Part shown: positions 25,056 through 34,512 of the stretch, piece after piece
Position numbering within the stretch: the stretch's first letter is position 1
Layout of the letters: each line of letters begins with the position of its first letter
NCBI RefSeq assembly: GCF_000156335.1
Contig: NZ_DS999213.1
Span: 2,840,929 to 2,904,928, forward strand
Direction: 5' to 3'
Length of the DNA: 64,000 nucleotides
Source of the DNA: Roseobacter sp. GAI101
GTDB taxonomy: Bacteria > Pseudomonadota > Alphaproteobacteria > Rhodobacterales > Rhodobacteraceae
The notes under the pieces: generated by a model
Databases searched by the model: none
Told to the model about the DNA's origin: nothing
Seen by the model: the letters and a program-made list of their open reading frames with translations, nothing else
Made by a program: the position numbers and the translations under genes

Positions 25056-26234
25056 ATGAACTCTATCACTACGTCGTCTGCATCATTGGCGGGCAGCGCT
25101 GCCGTTTTCCCGGCGCAGGAATTTCACGCCCGCGCTGCAGCGCTTCAGGCCCGCATCCGGCAAGAGGGCGCGGATGCGCTTCTTCTGACCGGGCCAGAGA
25201 ACATCTTTTGGGTGTCAGGGCGTCAGACCGCAGGCTATTTCGCGTTTCAGGCGCTGCTTGTTCCTGCCGACGGCACGCCCCTGCTGCTGGTGCGCCAGCT
25301 GGAAGAGACGGGCGCGCGGGCGGATGTGTGGTTTGACGACATCCACACCTGGCAGGACGGACAGGACCCGGCCATTGAACTTGCGCGGCTTTTGCGCGGG
25401 CAGGGTATTTCGCGCCTAGCGACAGAACGCGCCGGCTGGTTCGTCAGCCCCCAGATGATGGGCAGCCTCGAGGCCGCGCTTGGCGGTATCGCACTGCTGG
25501 ACGGTTCAGGCTGGGTCGAGCGGTTGCGCATGGTGAAGTCGTCCCGCGAACTGCAAGCGATCCGCCATGCCGCGCAATATGCCGAAGCTGGCATGGCTGC
25601 GGCCCTTGCCGCCTGCCGCGCCGGTGCCAGCGAAAACGAGATCGCCGCCGCGATGACCGCCGCCACGATCACCGCAGGGTCCGAGGCGATGGCGATGGAA
25701 CCGCTGATCAGTTCCGGGCCGCGTTCCGGCATTCCCCATGCGACATGGCGGCGGCGGCAGCTAGGGGCTGGTGACGGCATCTTTCTTGAGCTGGCCGCAA
25801 GCCATGACCGCTATCACGCGGCCCTGATGCGCGCAGCTTGGGTCGGTACGCCGCCGGACGCCGCCCAGCGGATGATGGACACCAGCCTGCGCGCGTTGGA
25901 TGCCGCCCTTGCTGCCCTGCGACCCGGCGAACCCTGCGCCGCCCCCCATGAGGTGGTCCAACAGATCATCGATGCGGCGGGCTTTACGGCAGCCTTTCGC
26001 AAACGGTCAGGCTATTCGATGGGCGCGGCCTTTGCACCGGACTGGGGCGAAGGTGCCATTTTATCGCTGTTTACCGGCGTAGCGACCCCGCTGGAGCCGG
26101 GCATGGTGTTTCACCTGCCCATCACCCTGCGCGATTATGGCCGGTTCACCGTCGGGGTTTCAGAAACCGTGATCGTGACCGAAACAGGGGCCGAACCGCT
26201 TTCGACCCTCCCCCGCCAGATCACCCTTTGCTAA
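25056..26234 (+). CDS. M24-family hydrolase (Xaa-Pro aminopeptidase / creatinase / ectoine-hydrolase type)
   Basis: A 392-residue pita-bread-fold protein with a creatinase N-terminal domain (LLTGPENIFWVSGRQTAGYF) and a C-terminal catalytic domain ending in the motif RSGYSMGAAFAPDWGEG. The latter resembles ectoine hydrolase and creatinase more than peptide-specific aminopeptidase P. The ATG at 25056 follows TTGAGG. Within this cluster it probably hydrolyses a C-N bond of a small metabolite. Not all metal ligands can be assigned by eye. Confidence 0.82.
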   Translation: MNSITTSSASLAGSAAVFPAQEFHARAAALQARIRQEGADALLLTGPENIFWVSGRQTAGYFAFQALLVPADGTPLLLVRQLEETGARADVWFDDIHTWQDGQDPAIELARLLRGQGISRLATERAGWFVSPQMMGSLEAALGGIALLDGSGWVERLRMVKSSRELQAIRHAAQYAEAGMAAALAACRAGASENEIAAAMTAATITAGSEAMAMEPLISSGPRSGIPHATWRRRQLGAGDGIFLELAASHDRYHAALMRAAWVGTPPDAAQRMMDTSLRALDAALAALRPGEPCAAPHEVVQQIIDAAGFTAAFRKRSGYSMGAAFAPDWGEGAILSLFTGVATPLEPGMVFHLPITLRDYGRFTVGVSETVIVTETGAEPLSTLPRQITLC

Positions 26235-26258
26235 TCACAGACAAAACGGAGCCCCCCT

Positions 26259-26672
26259 ATGCAATCACTTTTTCACCTTGCCATCCATGTGACCGACCTT
26301 GACGAAACACGCGCCTTTTACGGCGATGTGCTGGGCTGCGCCGAAGGCCGGTCGACCGATAACTGGGTCGATTTCGACTTTTTCGGCCACCAGCTTTCGA
26401 TGCACCTTGGAACGCCCTTTGCGACGACCCGCACGGGGAAGGTCGGCGATCACATGGTGATGATGCCGCATATGGGCGCTGTGCTGCGTCTGGACGATTG
26501 GAAGGCGCTTGCCGACCGGCTTGAGCAAAAGGGCGTTGCTTTTGACATCCCTCCGGTCATTCGCTTTGAAGGCGAGCCGGGCGAACAGCGCACGATGTTC
26601 TTTTTCGACCCCTCGGGCAATCCTATCGAGATCAAGGGATTTGCTGATTTCGAAGGCCTTTTTGCCGCCTGA
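26259..26672 (+). CDS. VOC-family protein, dioxygenase-like
   Basis: A 137-residue single-domain VOC protein: FHLAIHVTDLDETRAFYGDV with a metal-type H at the first strand, FFGHQLSMHLG in the middle, and FFFDPSGNPIEIKGF carrying the C-terminal glutamate. It resembles small extradiol-dioxygenase-like proteins. It closes the plus-strand operon, 24 bp after the M24 gene, and is followed by a strong terminator. Confidence 0.88.
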   Translation: MQSLFHLAIHVTDLDETRAFYGDVLGCAEGRSTDNWVDFDFFGHQLSMHLGTPFATTRTGKVGDHMVMMPHMGAVLRLDDWKALADRLEQKGVAFDIPPVIRFEGEPGEQRTMFFFDPSGNPIEIKGFADFEGLFAA

Positions 26673-26695
26673 TCCTTCGGTGCAACACAGACGGA

Positions 26696-26731
26696 AAAAG
26701 CCCCCGGTCGCATCCGCAACCGGGGGCTTTT
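26696..26731. terminator. Strong bidirectional terminator between the oxoprolinase and TRAP operons
   Basis: AAAAGCCCCCGGT (26696-26708) pairs perfectly with ACCGGGGGCTTTT (26719-26731). The A-tract and T-tract give it function in both directions, as expected between convergent genes. Confidence 0.92.
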
Positions 26732-26759
26732 CCATTCCTGTCCTGCGCTAAAGCGCCAG

Positions 26760-28058
26760 TCAGCGGCGCATGAGGTCGGGCACGATGCTTACGATCTGCG
26801 GAAACAGCGCGATCAGAAACACAAAGCCTGCCATGATCAGAAAGAACGGCATCGTGGCGCGTGTCACCTTCCCGATACTGTCGCCGGTGAGGCGCTGGAT
26901 CACTGTCAGGTTGAACCCTACGGGGGGCGAAATCTGCGCCATTTCGACCACGATCACGATGAAGACGCCGAACCAGATTTTATCATAGCCCGCAGCTTCG
27001 ACCAGCGGCAGGGTAATTGGTAGGGTCATCACGATGATTGCCAGCCCCTCCATCACCATGCCAAGCAGGATGTAGAACACCAAAAGTACCGCGATCAAGG
27101 CGAGCGGCGACAGGCCCCAGCCGTTGATCAGCCCCGCGATATAGCGCGGCAGGCCCAGATACCCGATGGCGGTGGACAGGAACATCGCCCCCACCATGAT
27201 CAGCCCGATCATCGCCGAATTCTCTGCCGCCTGACGGGAGGCCGCGAGGACGCCGCGCAGGTCCAGTTTGCGCTGCGCAAAGCCGATCACCATCGAACCG
27301 ATGACCCCGGCTGCAGCCGCCTCGGTCGGGGAGGCAAAGCCGCCGTACATGGAACCGATCACAAACAGGATGAGAAGCAGGAGCGGGCCCAGATCCGTCA
27401 GCGCGCGCAGCTTTTGCACAAATGTGGTGGGAGGCGGCGCTTCGCCGATCTTTTCCGGGGACAGCACGGCGCGCAGCCCGATATAGCCCATATAGGCGAT
27501 CGCCAGCAGTGCGCCGGGTAGAATGCCGGCCATGAACAGGCGCAGGATCGATTCTTCGGCCATGACGCCATAGATGATCATGATGGTCGACGGCGGGATC
27601 AGAAAGCCCAACGTCCCCGCTCCTGCCAGCGAGCCGATCACCAGATCGCGGTCATAGCCGCGCTTGAGCAATTCGCCGGCTGTGATACGGCCCACGGTAA
27701 CGGTGGTCGCTGCAGAGGATCCGCAGACCGAGGCGAACAGGGTACATCCCAGCACGTTGATATGCGTCAGCCGTCCCGGCACCCGGCGCAGCTAGGGGAT
27801 CAGACCGGTAAAGAGAGAGGCGGAGATATTGGTGCGAAACAGCACCTCGGCCATCAGGATGAAAAGAGGCAGCGCCAGCAGTTCGGGAGAGGAAAGTACA
27901 TTCCAGGATTGTTGCGCCAGCAGTTTCACAAAGGGCAGCTGCGGACGGAACAGCGCAAGGATCGTCGCGCCCGTGGCGATCAGCCCAAGGCCGATCCAAA
28001 GGCCGGACCCGAGCAGCAGAACCATGATTCCGGCCAGGCTGGTTGCTATTTGCGTCAT
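26760..28058 (-). pseudogene. TRAP transporter large permease DctM, interrupted by an in-frame TAG
   Basis: Reading from the ATG at 28058 (AAAGGATC upstream), 88 codons of a normal DctM start (SPELLALPLFILMAEVLF) are followed by TAG at 27792-27794. The same frame then continues for another ~340 codons with full DctM features (LGCTLFASVCGSSAATTVTV, GFLIPPSTIMIIYG). In relatives this position, after GLxP, is commonly tryptophan, so TGG to TAG is the likely change. The 433-codon frame is otherwise intact. It is either a recent pseudogene, a sequencing error, or read through by a suppressor. Confidence 0.85.
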
Positions 28059-28098
28059 TGTAGATCCTTTCGCGAGGCGCATTGGCCCCCTTTGGTCA

Positions 28099-28656
28099 TC
28101 ACTCTATCGCGGTGCCTTCGGCAAGACGTTCGCCGCGCGCCAGTCGGAGCAGTTGTGCAAGGCACTGCAGGGTCAGGATGATCGCGCCAAGCGCCACAAG
28201 GCTTTGTGGCCAAACAAGCGGCGTGCGCACGACCGTCGCCGAGGTCGAGCCGCGCTGAAACGACAGCCAGGCCATTTCACTCAGTGCCCAGGCCAGCGCG
28301 GCACAGGCCAGAAGTCCGGCAAGACATGCCCCGAATTCCAGTCCCCGCGACAGCGGACGTGGTACCGTTTCCAGTACCGCCGTGACGCGCACATGTGCGC
28401 CATTGCGCAGCGCATCGGCGGCCCCCATCATAAAGGCGGTGCCCATCGCGTAGGCGGCATAATCCCAAGAGAACGCCAGCGACTTTCGTATGAGGTTTCG
28501 GGAGAAGATTTCGGCAGTGATCAGGCCGAGGATCATCAGCAGGGCCAGCCCGGCAATCAGGTTTCCTGCGCGTGTCACCGCATCAATCGGCGCGATGATG
28601 GCATCGAAGGTCTGGCGCGGGGCCGGGTCTGTGCGTTGATCCATGACATTGGCCAT
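28099..28656 (-). CDS. TRAP transporter small permease DctQ
   Basis: A 185-residue membrane protein with four hydrophobic helices; LNLIAGLALLMILGLITAEI-type N-terminal helix and AFSWDYAAYAMGTAFMMGAA match DctQ. It bridges the binding protein and the large permease in Na-driven uptake of carboxylates and related acids. The ATG at 28656 follows AAAAAAGG; an in-frame start 51 bp earlier lacks a site. It lies between the binding-protein and DctM genes in the usual P-Q-M order. Confidence 0.88.
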   Translation of the reverse strand: MANVMDQRTDPAPRQTFDAIIAPIDAVTRAGNLIAGLALLMILGLITAEIFSRNLIRKSLAFSWDYAAYAMGTAFMMGAADALRNGAHVRVTAVLETVPRPLSRGLEFGACLAGLLACAALAWALSEMAWLSFQRGSTSATVVRTPLVWPQSLVALGAIILTLQCLAQLLRLARGERLAEGTAIE

Positions 28657-28730
28657 CGGGACTGCCTTTTTTGAAACGGGGGCTGGGATACAGCAAAGGC
28701 CGGGCACCGTCGGATGCCCGGCCCGTTGGC

Positions 28731-29714
28731 TTATTCTCCGCGTACGGCGAGATAGTTGTCAATCACCGGGGCCGCCTCGGGTACCCGTTCCTTGAACGCG
28801 TCCCAAAGCGGGCGCGCGGCGTCGATCAGCCCGGCCTTGAGTTCGGGCGAGGGCGCGGACACGGTCATGCCGTTTTCTTCCAGCGTGGCGATCTTGGCCT
28901 CGTCTTCCTGGGCCGAATTCATCCAGAAACTGCCTTCCAGCCCAGCGGCGGTCGTCTCGATCGCGGCTTGATCTTCGGGATGAAGCGCATTCCATGCATC
29001 AAGGTTGACGGTGACGATATTGGACGATGCCTGCCAGTTGAAGCTGCTCATGTTGTCCATGAATTCCCAAAACGCGCCGTCTACCCCCGAAGAGGACGAC
29101 GTGGTCACGCCCTTGATGGTGCCGGCAGCAAGCGAAGGCACAACTTCGCCCCAGGGCATTTGCAGCGGGGCCGCGCCAAGCGCGTTAAAGAAGGAGTCGC
29201 CGTTGGCATCGACCACACGGATGGTCAGACCTTGCAGGTCATCCAGCGTTTCGATCTTGTTGGGGGAATAGACCGCCTGGCCGGGCCAAGGCACCATATA
29301 GAGCAGCTTTTGATTCATATCCTCGGCGATGTCTTCGATCATCGGGCGGTAGAATTTGTGCAGCAGGGCAAGATCGGGCAGCGTGGGCGCAAGGAAGGGC
29401 AGTGTCTCGACCCCGAGCGCCGGGTTTTCGCCGACTTGCTGGCTCATCAGGATGTCGGCGATGGGCACCAGCCCGTCACGCACGGCGGCCATGCCTTCGG
29501 GACCCTTGATGCCAAGCGCGCCACCGGAATGCACGGTGATCTTCACTTCGCCATCGGTGGCAGCGCTGACCGCTTCGGCAAAGGTCATTGCGTTCTGGGT
29601 GTGAAAGTTTCCCTCGGGCCAGACGACTGACATATCCCATGCGGTCTCTGCCATTGCGGCTGTCCCCAGCATGAGGCTTAGCGATGCGGCCCCAATCCCA
29701 ATTCCATGTTTCAT
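28731..29714 (-). CDS. TRAP transporter substrate-binding protein DctP
   Basis: A 327-residue periplasmic protein with a signal peptide (AASLSLMLGTAAMA, cut before ETAW). Family features include FHTQNAMTFAEAVSAATDGE, the lobe motif HSGGALGIKGPEGMAAVRDG and the TRAP signature around LTIRVVDANGDSFFNALGA. The arginine of that signature (IRVV) normally pairs with the substrate carboxylate, so an organic or amino acid is expected. It is the first gene of the TRAP operon and carries the shared GntR operator upstream. Confidence 0.93.
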   Translation of the reverse strand: MKHGIGIGAASLSLMLGTAAMAETAWDMSVVWPEGNFHTQNAMTFAEAVSAATDGEVKITVHSGGALGIKGPEGMAAVRDGLVPIADILMSQQVGENPALGVETLPFLAPTLPDLALLHKFYRPMIEDIAEDMNQKLLYMVPWPGQAVYSPNKIETLDDLQGLTIRVVDANGDSFFNALGAAPLQMPWGEVVPSLAAGTIKGVTTSSSSGVDGAFWEFMDNMSSFNWQASSNIVTVNLDAWNALHPEDQAAIETTAAGLEGSFWMNSAQEDEAKIATLEENGMTVSAPSPELKAGLIDAARPLWDAFKERVPEAAPVIDNYLAVRGE

Positions 29715-29772
29715 GTCTAAAACCCCTGTTGATGTTTTTGGAAACGGCCCCTCGGCAAGCGGCCTACTGTTT

Positions 29773-29796
29773 TTTCAGTATACCAGATGTATTCGG
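29773..29796 (-). promoter_or_regulatory. Probable GntR operator upstream of the TRAP operon
   Basis: On the minus strand it reads CCGA, then ATACATCTGGTATACTG, then AAA, with only two differences over 24 bp from the element at 19630-19653. It is 59 bp upstream of the dctP ATG. The match ties the importer to the oxoprolinase operons. Confidence 0.65.
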
Positions 29797-30085
29797 AGTG
29801 AAGCTTTGAGAGAAGAAAATATCGTCCAAGATCGAATATGCCCGTTATTCGGGCGAAGTTTTGCGGAAAACGTCTGATTTTTGCGCAATTCGAAAAACGA
29901 GTTGCGGCCCGTCCGGTGTTTGGGACCGCTCTTGCAGAGTGTGGCAGACGGGTCGCCCAGGATCCAAGCAGGCCGCATCAGCGATAAGCTGTGGCTATCA
30001 TCCCCTGGAAAGTTTTGACTATTTATAATCACCCCTGCTCGGGTAAAGCGGTAGCAGAGGAGACTTTTAGGCGGGGAGGCCTGAC
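29797..30085. other. Divergent promoter region between the TRAP and peptide-ABC operons
   Basis: No gene is supported here. The left part holds the TRAP promoter; the right part must hold the promoter of the ABC operon, whose first ATG follows GGGGAGG. No clear sigma-70 pair was found for it. Confidence 0.4.
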
Positions 30086-31603
30086 ATGACAATCACACTA
30101 CGAACACTTGTATATAGCGCTCTGGTTGGTGCCATGCTTGGCGCGGCACCGGTCAGTGCCCAGCCGTCAGGCACGTTCCATTTCGCAGATCAGGCAAAAC
30201 TGATCACGATGGATCCGCACCAGCACACGGGCGGCGGATCATCGTACCTGCGCCCTGTCTATCAGGCGCTGTTTGACCGTTCGCCAGAGGGACAGATCGT
30301 TCCCGTCCTTGCAGACGCCTACGAGGTCGACGGCACCACGATCAAGGTAACCCTGAAATCCGGTATCAAATTTTCCGACGGTAGCGACCTGACTGCCGAG
30401 GTTGCCGCGCAAAACATCAACCGCGTGATCGAATTGGGTGTGAATGCGTCGATGAAACTGGCTGACAAGGCCGAAGTCACCGGCGAAAACGAGATTACCA
30501 TCACGCTGAAAGGCCCCGACCCGTCGATCGTCTAGGCGTTGACCGGTACTGCTGGTATGATGGTAAGTGCCGCGGCGCTGGACGATCCGGCGCTGGACCG
30601 CAATCCGGTCGGCACAGGCCCCTATGTCTATGTTGCTGACCAGTCGCGCGAGGGTGAATTGCGCGTCTATGCGCCGACACCGAACTATCGCGCGCCAGAG
30701 CAACAGGGGCTGGAACGCATCGAGATTTCTGAAATTCCTGACAACACTGCCCGTTTGAATGCGTTGAAAACCGGTCAGATCGATTTGGCTGTCTTCCTGT
30801 CATCGCCCCAAGCTGCAATTGTCGAACGGACTGCGGGCATCACGCTGCTCAAGCAGCCGGGCGGGACGACGTATCACTTGTCCATTTTGGACCGCGCGGG
30901 CACTCTGGTTCCGGCTTTCGCCGATCCCAAGGTCCGCATGGCGATGAACTATGCCATCAACAGAGAGGCGTTTTCCAAGGCCATCGAATTCGGTCTGTCG
31001 TCGCCCGCGTCGCAGCCCTATGTCGCGGGTTTGTGGCAACATGATCCTTCTCTCGAGGGGCGCTATTCCTATGATCTGGATCAGGCGCGCGCCCTGATGA
31101 AAGAGGCGGGTTACGAGGACGGGTTTGAATTTACCATGCCGTCGATCCCGATATTTGCCTCGCGGCTTGAAGCGGTGGCGGGATTCCTGAAAGAGATCAA
31201 CATCACCATGAACATCCAGACCGTCGAACCGGGCACTTTGGCGCGCCGCAGCCGGACCAGGGATTTTCCGGCGACAAACCTTGTCTGGAACAACGCAATC
31301 GACCCCAAGTTTCTGACGACCTATTATGTCGCGGAAGACGCGGTGTTCAATCCGTTCAAGATCAAACCCGATCCCGAACTGACAGAGCTGAGCGCGCAAG
31401 GACTGGCCACAGCAGCCGAAGCCGCGCGTGCGCCTATCTATTACAAGATGCAGCACAAGTTGGCGGATGAAAGCTATATGATCTTCATTACCACCACGCC
31501 GGTCCTGTTTGGGGCATCTGACGCAGTGGCCGCAAATCCGACGGTCAAGTTCCGCCCCGGAACCGATACGCCGTATTTCAGCGGCCTTCGCGTTGACAAC
31601 TGA
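30086..31603 (+). pseudogene. ABC transporter substrate-binding protein (DppA/OppA family 5), interrupted by an in-frame TAG
   Basis: The protein begins with a signal peptide (YSALVGAMLGAAPVSA) and continues with family-5 solute-binding features: LITMDPHQHTGGGSSYLRPV, VTLKSGIKFSDGSDLTAEVA, then DRNPVGTGPYVYV. Codon 150 (30533-30535) is TAG between PDPSIV and ALTGTAGMMVSA; the same frame then runs to 31603. A glutamine codon CAG to TAG change fits the family at this place. It would bind peptides or similar solutes in the periplasm if complete. The next gene is also broken, which argues for decay. Confidence 0.85.
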
Positions 31604-31623
31604 AAGCCGGAAAGACCTGCGTC

Positions 31624-32569
31624 ATGATTAAGCTTATCGGGCAGCGCCTTCTGGCCATGCTGCCGCTTCTGTTGATCGTGTCGGTGCTGACGTTCTCTTT
31701 CACCGCACTTTTGCCAAGTGATCCGGTGGACCTGATCATCGGCGACCGCGGATCGGATGCCCAGTATGAAATGGTGCGCGAACGGCTGGGTCTGAACCAG
31801 CCGTTCGTCGCCCGGTATTTTGACTGGCTGGGCCGTGCCGTTCAGGGCGACCTGGGCACGTCGTTTTTCAATTCGGTGCGGGTGACGGATGCGGTGTTGT
31901 TGCGCATGCCTGCCGCGCTGTCGCTGACGACTGGTGTCGGTGCTGATTTCGATTGTCGTGGGCCTGGGCGCAGGCATCGCCGCGGCATTGCGTCCGCGGT
32001 CCTGGATTGACCGTCTTGCAACCTTTGGCGCGACCATCGGGTAGGCCATCCCCAATTTCTGGCTGGGTCTGATCCTCGCGGCGATCTTTGCCGTCTGGCT
32101 GCGATGGTTTCCGGCTACCGGCTATGTGCCGCTAAGCGAATCGGTCATCGGATGGTTGCACTCTATTACCTTGCCTGCGCTTGCACTGGGTCTGTCGACC
32201 AGCGCGGCCATCGCACGGCAGGTGCGCTCCGCAATGGTGGGTGTCCTGCAGCAGGATTACATCCGCGCGGCACGGGCGCAGGGCCTGTCGGCGCGTCGGA
32301 TCATTCTGAAGCACGCGCTCAAGAATGCCCTGGTGCCTGTGATCACGGTCCTGTCGTTTCAGGTCACCATCTTGCTGGGCGGTGCCCTGATCGTCGAACA
32401 GGTCTTTGCCATCAACGGCATCGGGTCCCTGGCCATCGCAGCGGTGCGCCAGCAGGACATTCCGATGATACAGGGCATCGTTCTGGTGTTGGTTCTGATC
32501 GTCATGGCGGTACAGCTGGTGACGGATATCCTTTATGGTCTCATTAACCCCAAGGCGCGCCCCTCATGA
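31624..32569 (+). pseudogene. Peptide-type ABC transporter permease DppB, frameshift plus in-frame TAG
   Basis: The N-terminal half is normal (SVLTFSFTALLPSDPVDLII). Near 31930, after LSLTT, one extra base shifts the frame; the correct continuation VSVLISIVVGLGAGIAAALR is found in the next frame. That frame then meets TAG at 32042-32044 in IG-stop-AIPNFWLGL, where relatives have glutamine. The rest, including the ABC-permease loop (RAARAQGLSARRIILKHALK), is intact and overlaps the downstream fusion gene by ATGA. Total length 946 bp is one base over a multiple of three, as expected for a single insertion. Confidence 0.88.
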
Positions 32570-34512
32570 CTGATACGACTGTCCCTGCGCCCCGCACACC
32601 ACGCCCGGCCTGGATGAAACCCGCGACATTGGCCGTTGTGGTGCCGTCGGTCGCGGTGCTGGCCACGCTGGTCGTGTGCGCCCTGTTTGCCGGATGGCTG
32701 GCCCCCTATGATCCGCTGTCGCAAAATCTGATCAACGCGCTTCAGGGGCCGTCTGCGGACCATTGGCTTGGCACGGACGATCTGGGGAGGGACGTGCTGT
32801 CGCGCATGATCTTTGGCAGCCGGATTGCGGTTATCGCCGCCTGCGAAGCGACCGGGCTGGCCGTTCTGATCGGTGTGCCTGTCGGGCTGTTCATCGGTTA
32901 TCGCGGTGGCTGGTGGGACTGGATCACCATGCGCATCGTCGAGGGCATCGTGTCCATTCCGGGGATAATGGTGGCCATTGTTATCATCGCCATTCTGGGT
33001 ACAGGGCTGCACCGTGCAATGTTTGCGCTTGGTATTTTGTATTCGACGGCATTCTTGCGATTGGCGCGCTCTATCGTGCTGACCGAACGCGAGGAGGTTT
33101 ACGTCAAATTCGCCCGTGTGATCGGCGCATCGTCGTCGCGCATTCTGATCCGGCACATTTTCCTGAACATCGCACCGCCGCTGATCGTTCAGGTGACATT
33201 GACCGTGGGCGCGGTTTTGCTGGCCGAAGCCGGGCTTAGCTTTATCGGGATCGGTGTGCAGCCGCCTCAGGCCAGCTGGGGGACAATGCTGAACACCGCT
33301 GCGGCCTATATGGAACTGAACGCCTTTCTGGCGGTGCCGCCGGGGCTGGCGATTGTGCTGACCGTGCTGGCAGTGAACCTGCTGGGCGATGTGCTGCGCG
33401 ATTCCATCGGCCGGGGCGTTCGGGTGCCTGCATCGGCCCCGTCCAAGCCTGCAGCGCAGGTTCGGGTGGCTGCGGGCACGTCCATTGCGGCGCGTCCCGA
33501 CGATGCGCTGCTGGTCGAGGGGCTCGAGGTGATGGTGTCGCCCAAAGACGGAGGAGAAGTGCCCGTTGTCACCAACATGTCCTTCCGTATTGCCAGGGGC
33601 GAAACGCTGGGGCTGTTCGGGGAATCCAGATCGGGCAAAACGGTAACCGGGCTCGGGTTGATGGGATCGATCGGGGCAGGGGGCTGGATCACCCGGGGCC
33701 GTATGATGCTGGACGGGACCGATTTACTGCGGCTGACCCCGGCGCAATTAGAAAAGGCACGCGGCAACGACGTGGCGATGGTGTTCCAGGATCCGACAAC
33801 CAGCCTGAACCCGTCCATGACGGTAGAGCAGATCATAACCGAGCCGATGAAGGTTCACAGCCAGATGGCCCGGCAGGAACGCCGCCAGAAGGCCGCCGAG
33901 TTGTTGCGCCTTGTGAACCTACCGGAAACGCATCTGCCGCGCTATCCCAATGAATTTTCGGGCGGGCAACGCCAGCGGATCGCGATTGCCGCTGCCCTTG
34001 CTTTGCAGCCAAAGCTGATCGTGCTGGACGAACCCGTCAGCGCGCTGGACGTGTCGACGCAGAACCAGATCATCAATCTGCTGTACGAACGGCGTGACGC
34101 GCTTGGCATGTCGTATTTGCTGATCGCGTATGATCTTGCGCTGGTGCATCACATTTCGGACCGGATTGCTGTAATGTATCTTGGTCACATCGTCGAAGAA
34201 GGCCCTGCCGACCGTGTCTATCACCGCCCGGCGCATCCCTATACCAAGGCGCTGCTGGATGCGGTGCCGCTGCTGGATCCTGCACGCCAGCGAGCCCGCC
34301 GTTCCGAACGCCGGGCGGCGGCGGCTGACGATCTGCCCCGCGCGGCAGATGCGGGCTGCCCTTACCGCAACCGCTGTGCCTTCGCGATGGAACGCTGCCA
34401 CCGTCATGCGCCGCCGGCTTTGCCTGTCGACGGCGGCGGTACTGCCCAGTGTTTTCTGGTTGATGCCCATCGCGCCGGAGTGTCCGCGCCCGAAGCCGAG
34501 GTTCTTGTATGA
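32566..34512 (+). CDS. Fused DppC-type permease and DppD-type ATPase of a peptide ABC transporter
   Basis: A 648-residue fusion. Residues ~1-290 are a DppC permease (DHWLGTDDLGRDVLSRMIFG); residues ~315-590 are an ABC ATPase, followed by the oligopeptide C-terminal cysteine motif (GCPYRNRCAFAMERC). Such fusions occur in peptide/nickel systems. The P-loop is GESRSGKT with R355 where glycine is usual, the signature is FSGGQRQR, Walker B is IVLDEP, but the H-loop histidine is tyrosine (Y522 in AYDLALV). No partner DppF ATPase gene follows. The frame is intact, yet function is doubtful given the damaged neighbours. Confidence 0.88.
   Translation: MTDTTVPAPRTPRPAWMKPATLAVVVPSVAVLATLVVCALFAGWLAPYDPLSQNLINALQGPSADHWLGTDDLGRDVLSRMIFGSRIAVIAACEATGLAVLIGVPVGLFIGYRGGWWDWITMRIVEGIVSIPGIMVAIVIIAILGTGLHRAMFALGILYSTAFLRLARSIVLTEREEVYVKFARVIGASSSRILIRHIFLNIAPPLIVQVTLTVGAVLLAEAGLSFIGIGVQPPQASWGTMLNTAAAYMELNAFLAVPPGLAIVLTVLAVNLLGDVLRDSIGRGVRVPASAPSKPAAQVRVAAGTSIAARPDDALLVEGLEVMVSPKDGGEVPVVTNMSFRIARGETLGLFGESRSGKTVTGLGLMGSIGAGGWITRGRMMLDGTDLLRLTPAQLEKARGNDVAMVFQDPTTSLNPSMTVEQIITEPMKVHSQMARQERRQKAAELLRLVNLPETHLPRYPNEFSGGQRQRIAIAAALALQPKLIVLDEPVSALDVSTQNQIINLLYERRDALGMSYLLIAYDLALVHHISDRIAVMYLGHIVEEGPADRVYHRPAHPYTKALLDAVPLLDPARQRARRSERRAAAADDLPRAADAGCPYRNRCAFAMERCHRHAPPALPVDGGGTAQCFLVDAHRAGVSAPEAEVLV

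Noticed and set aside
27792..32044. TAG as a recoded sense codon, because three in-frame TAGs occur within 5 kb
   Set aside because: TAG is an ordinary stop for many intact genes here (arfB, the DMT gene at 3848, motB, glcD, glcF), and the same operon also has a frameshift, so decay explains the data better.
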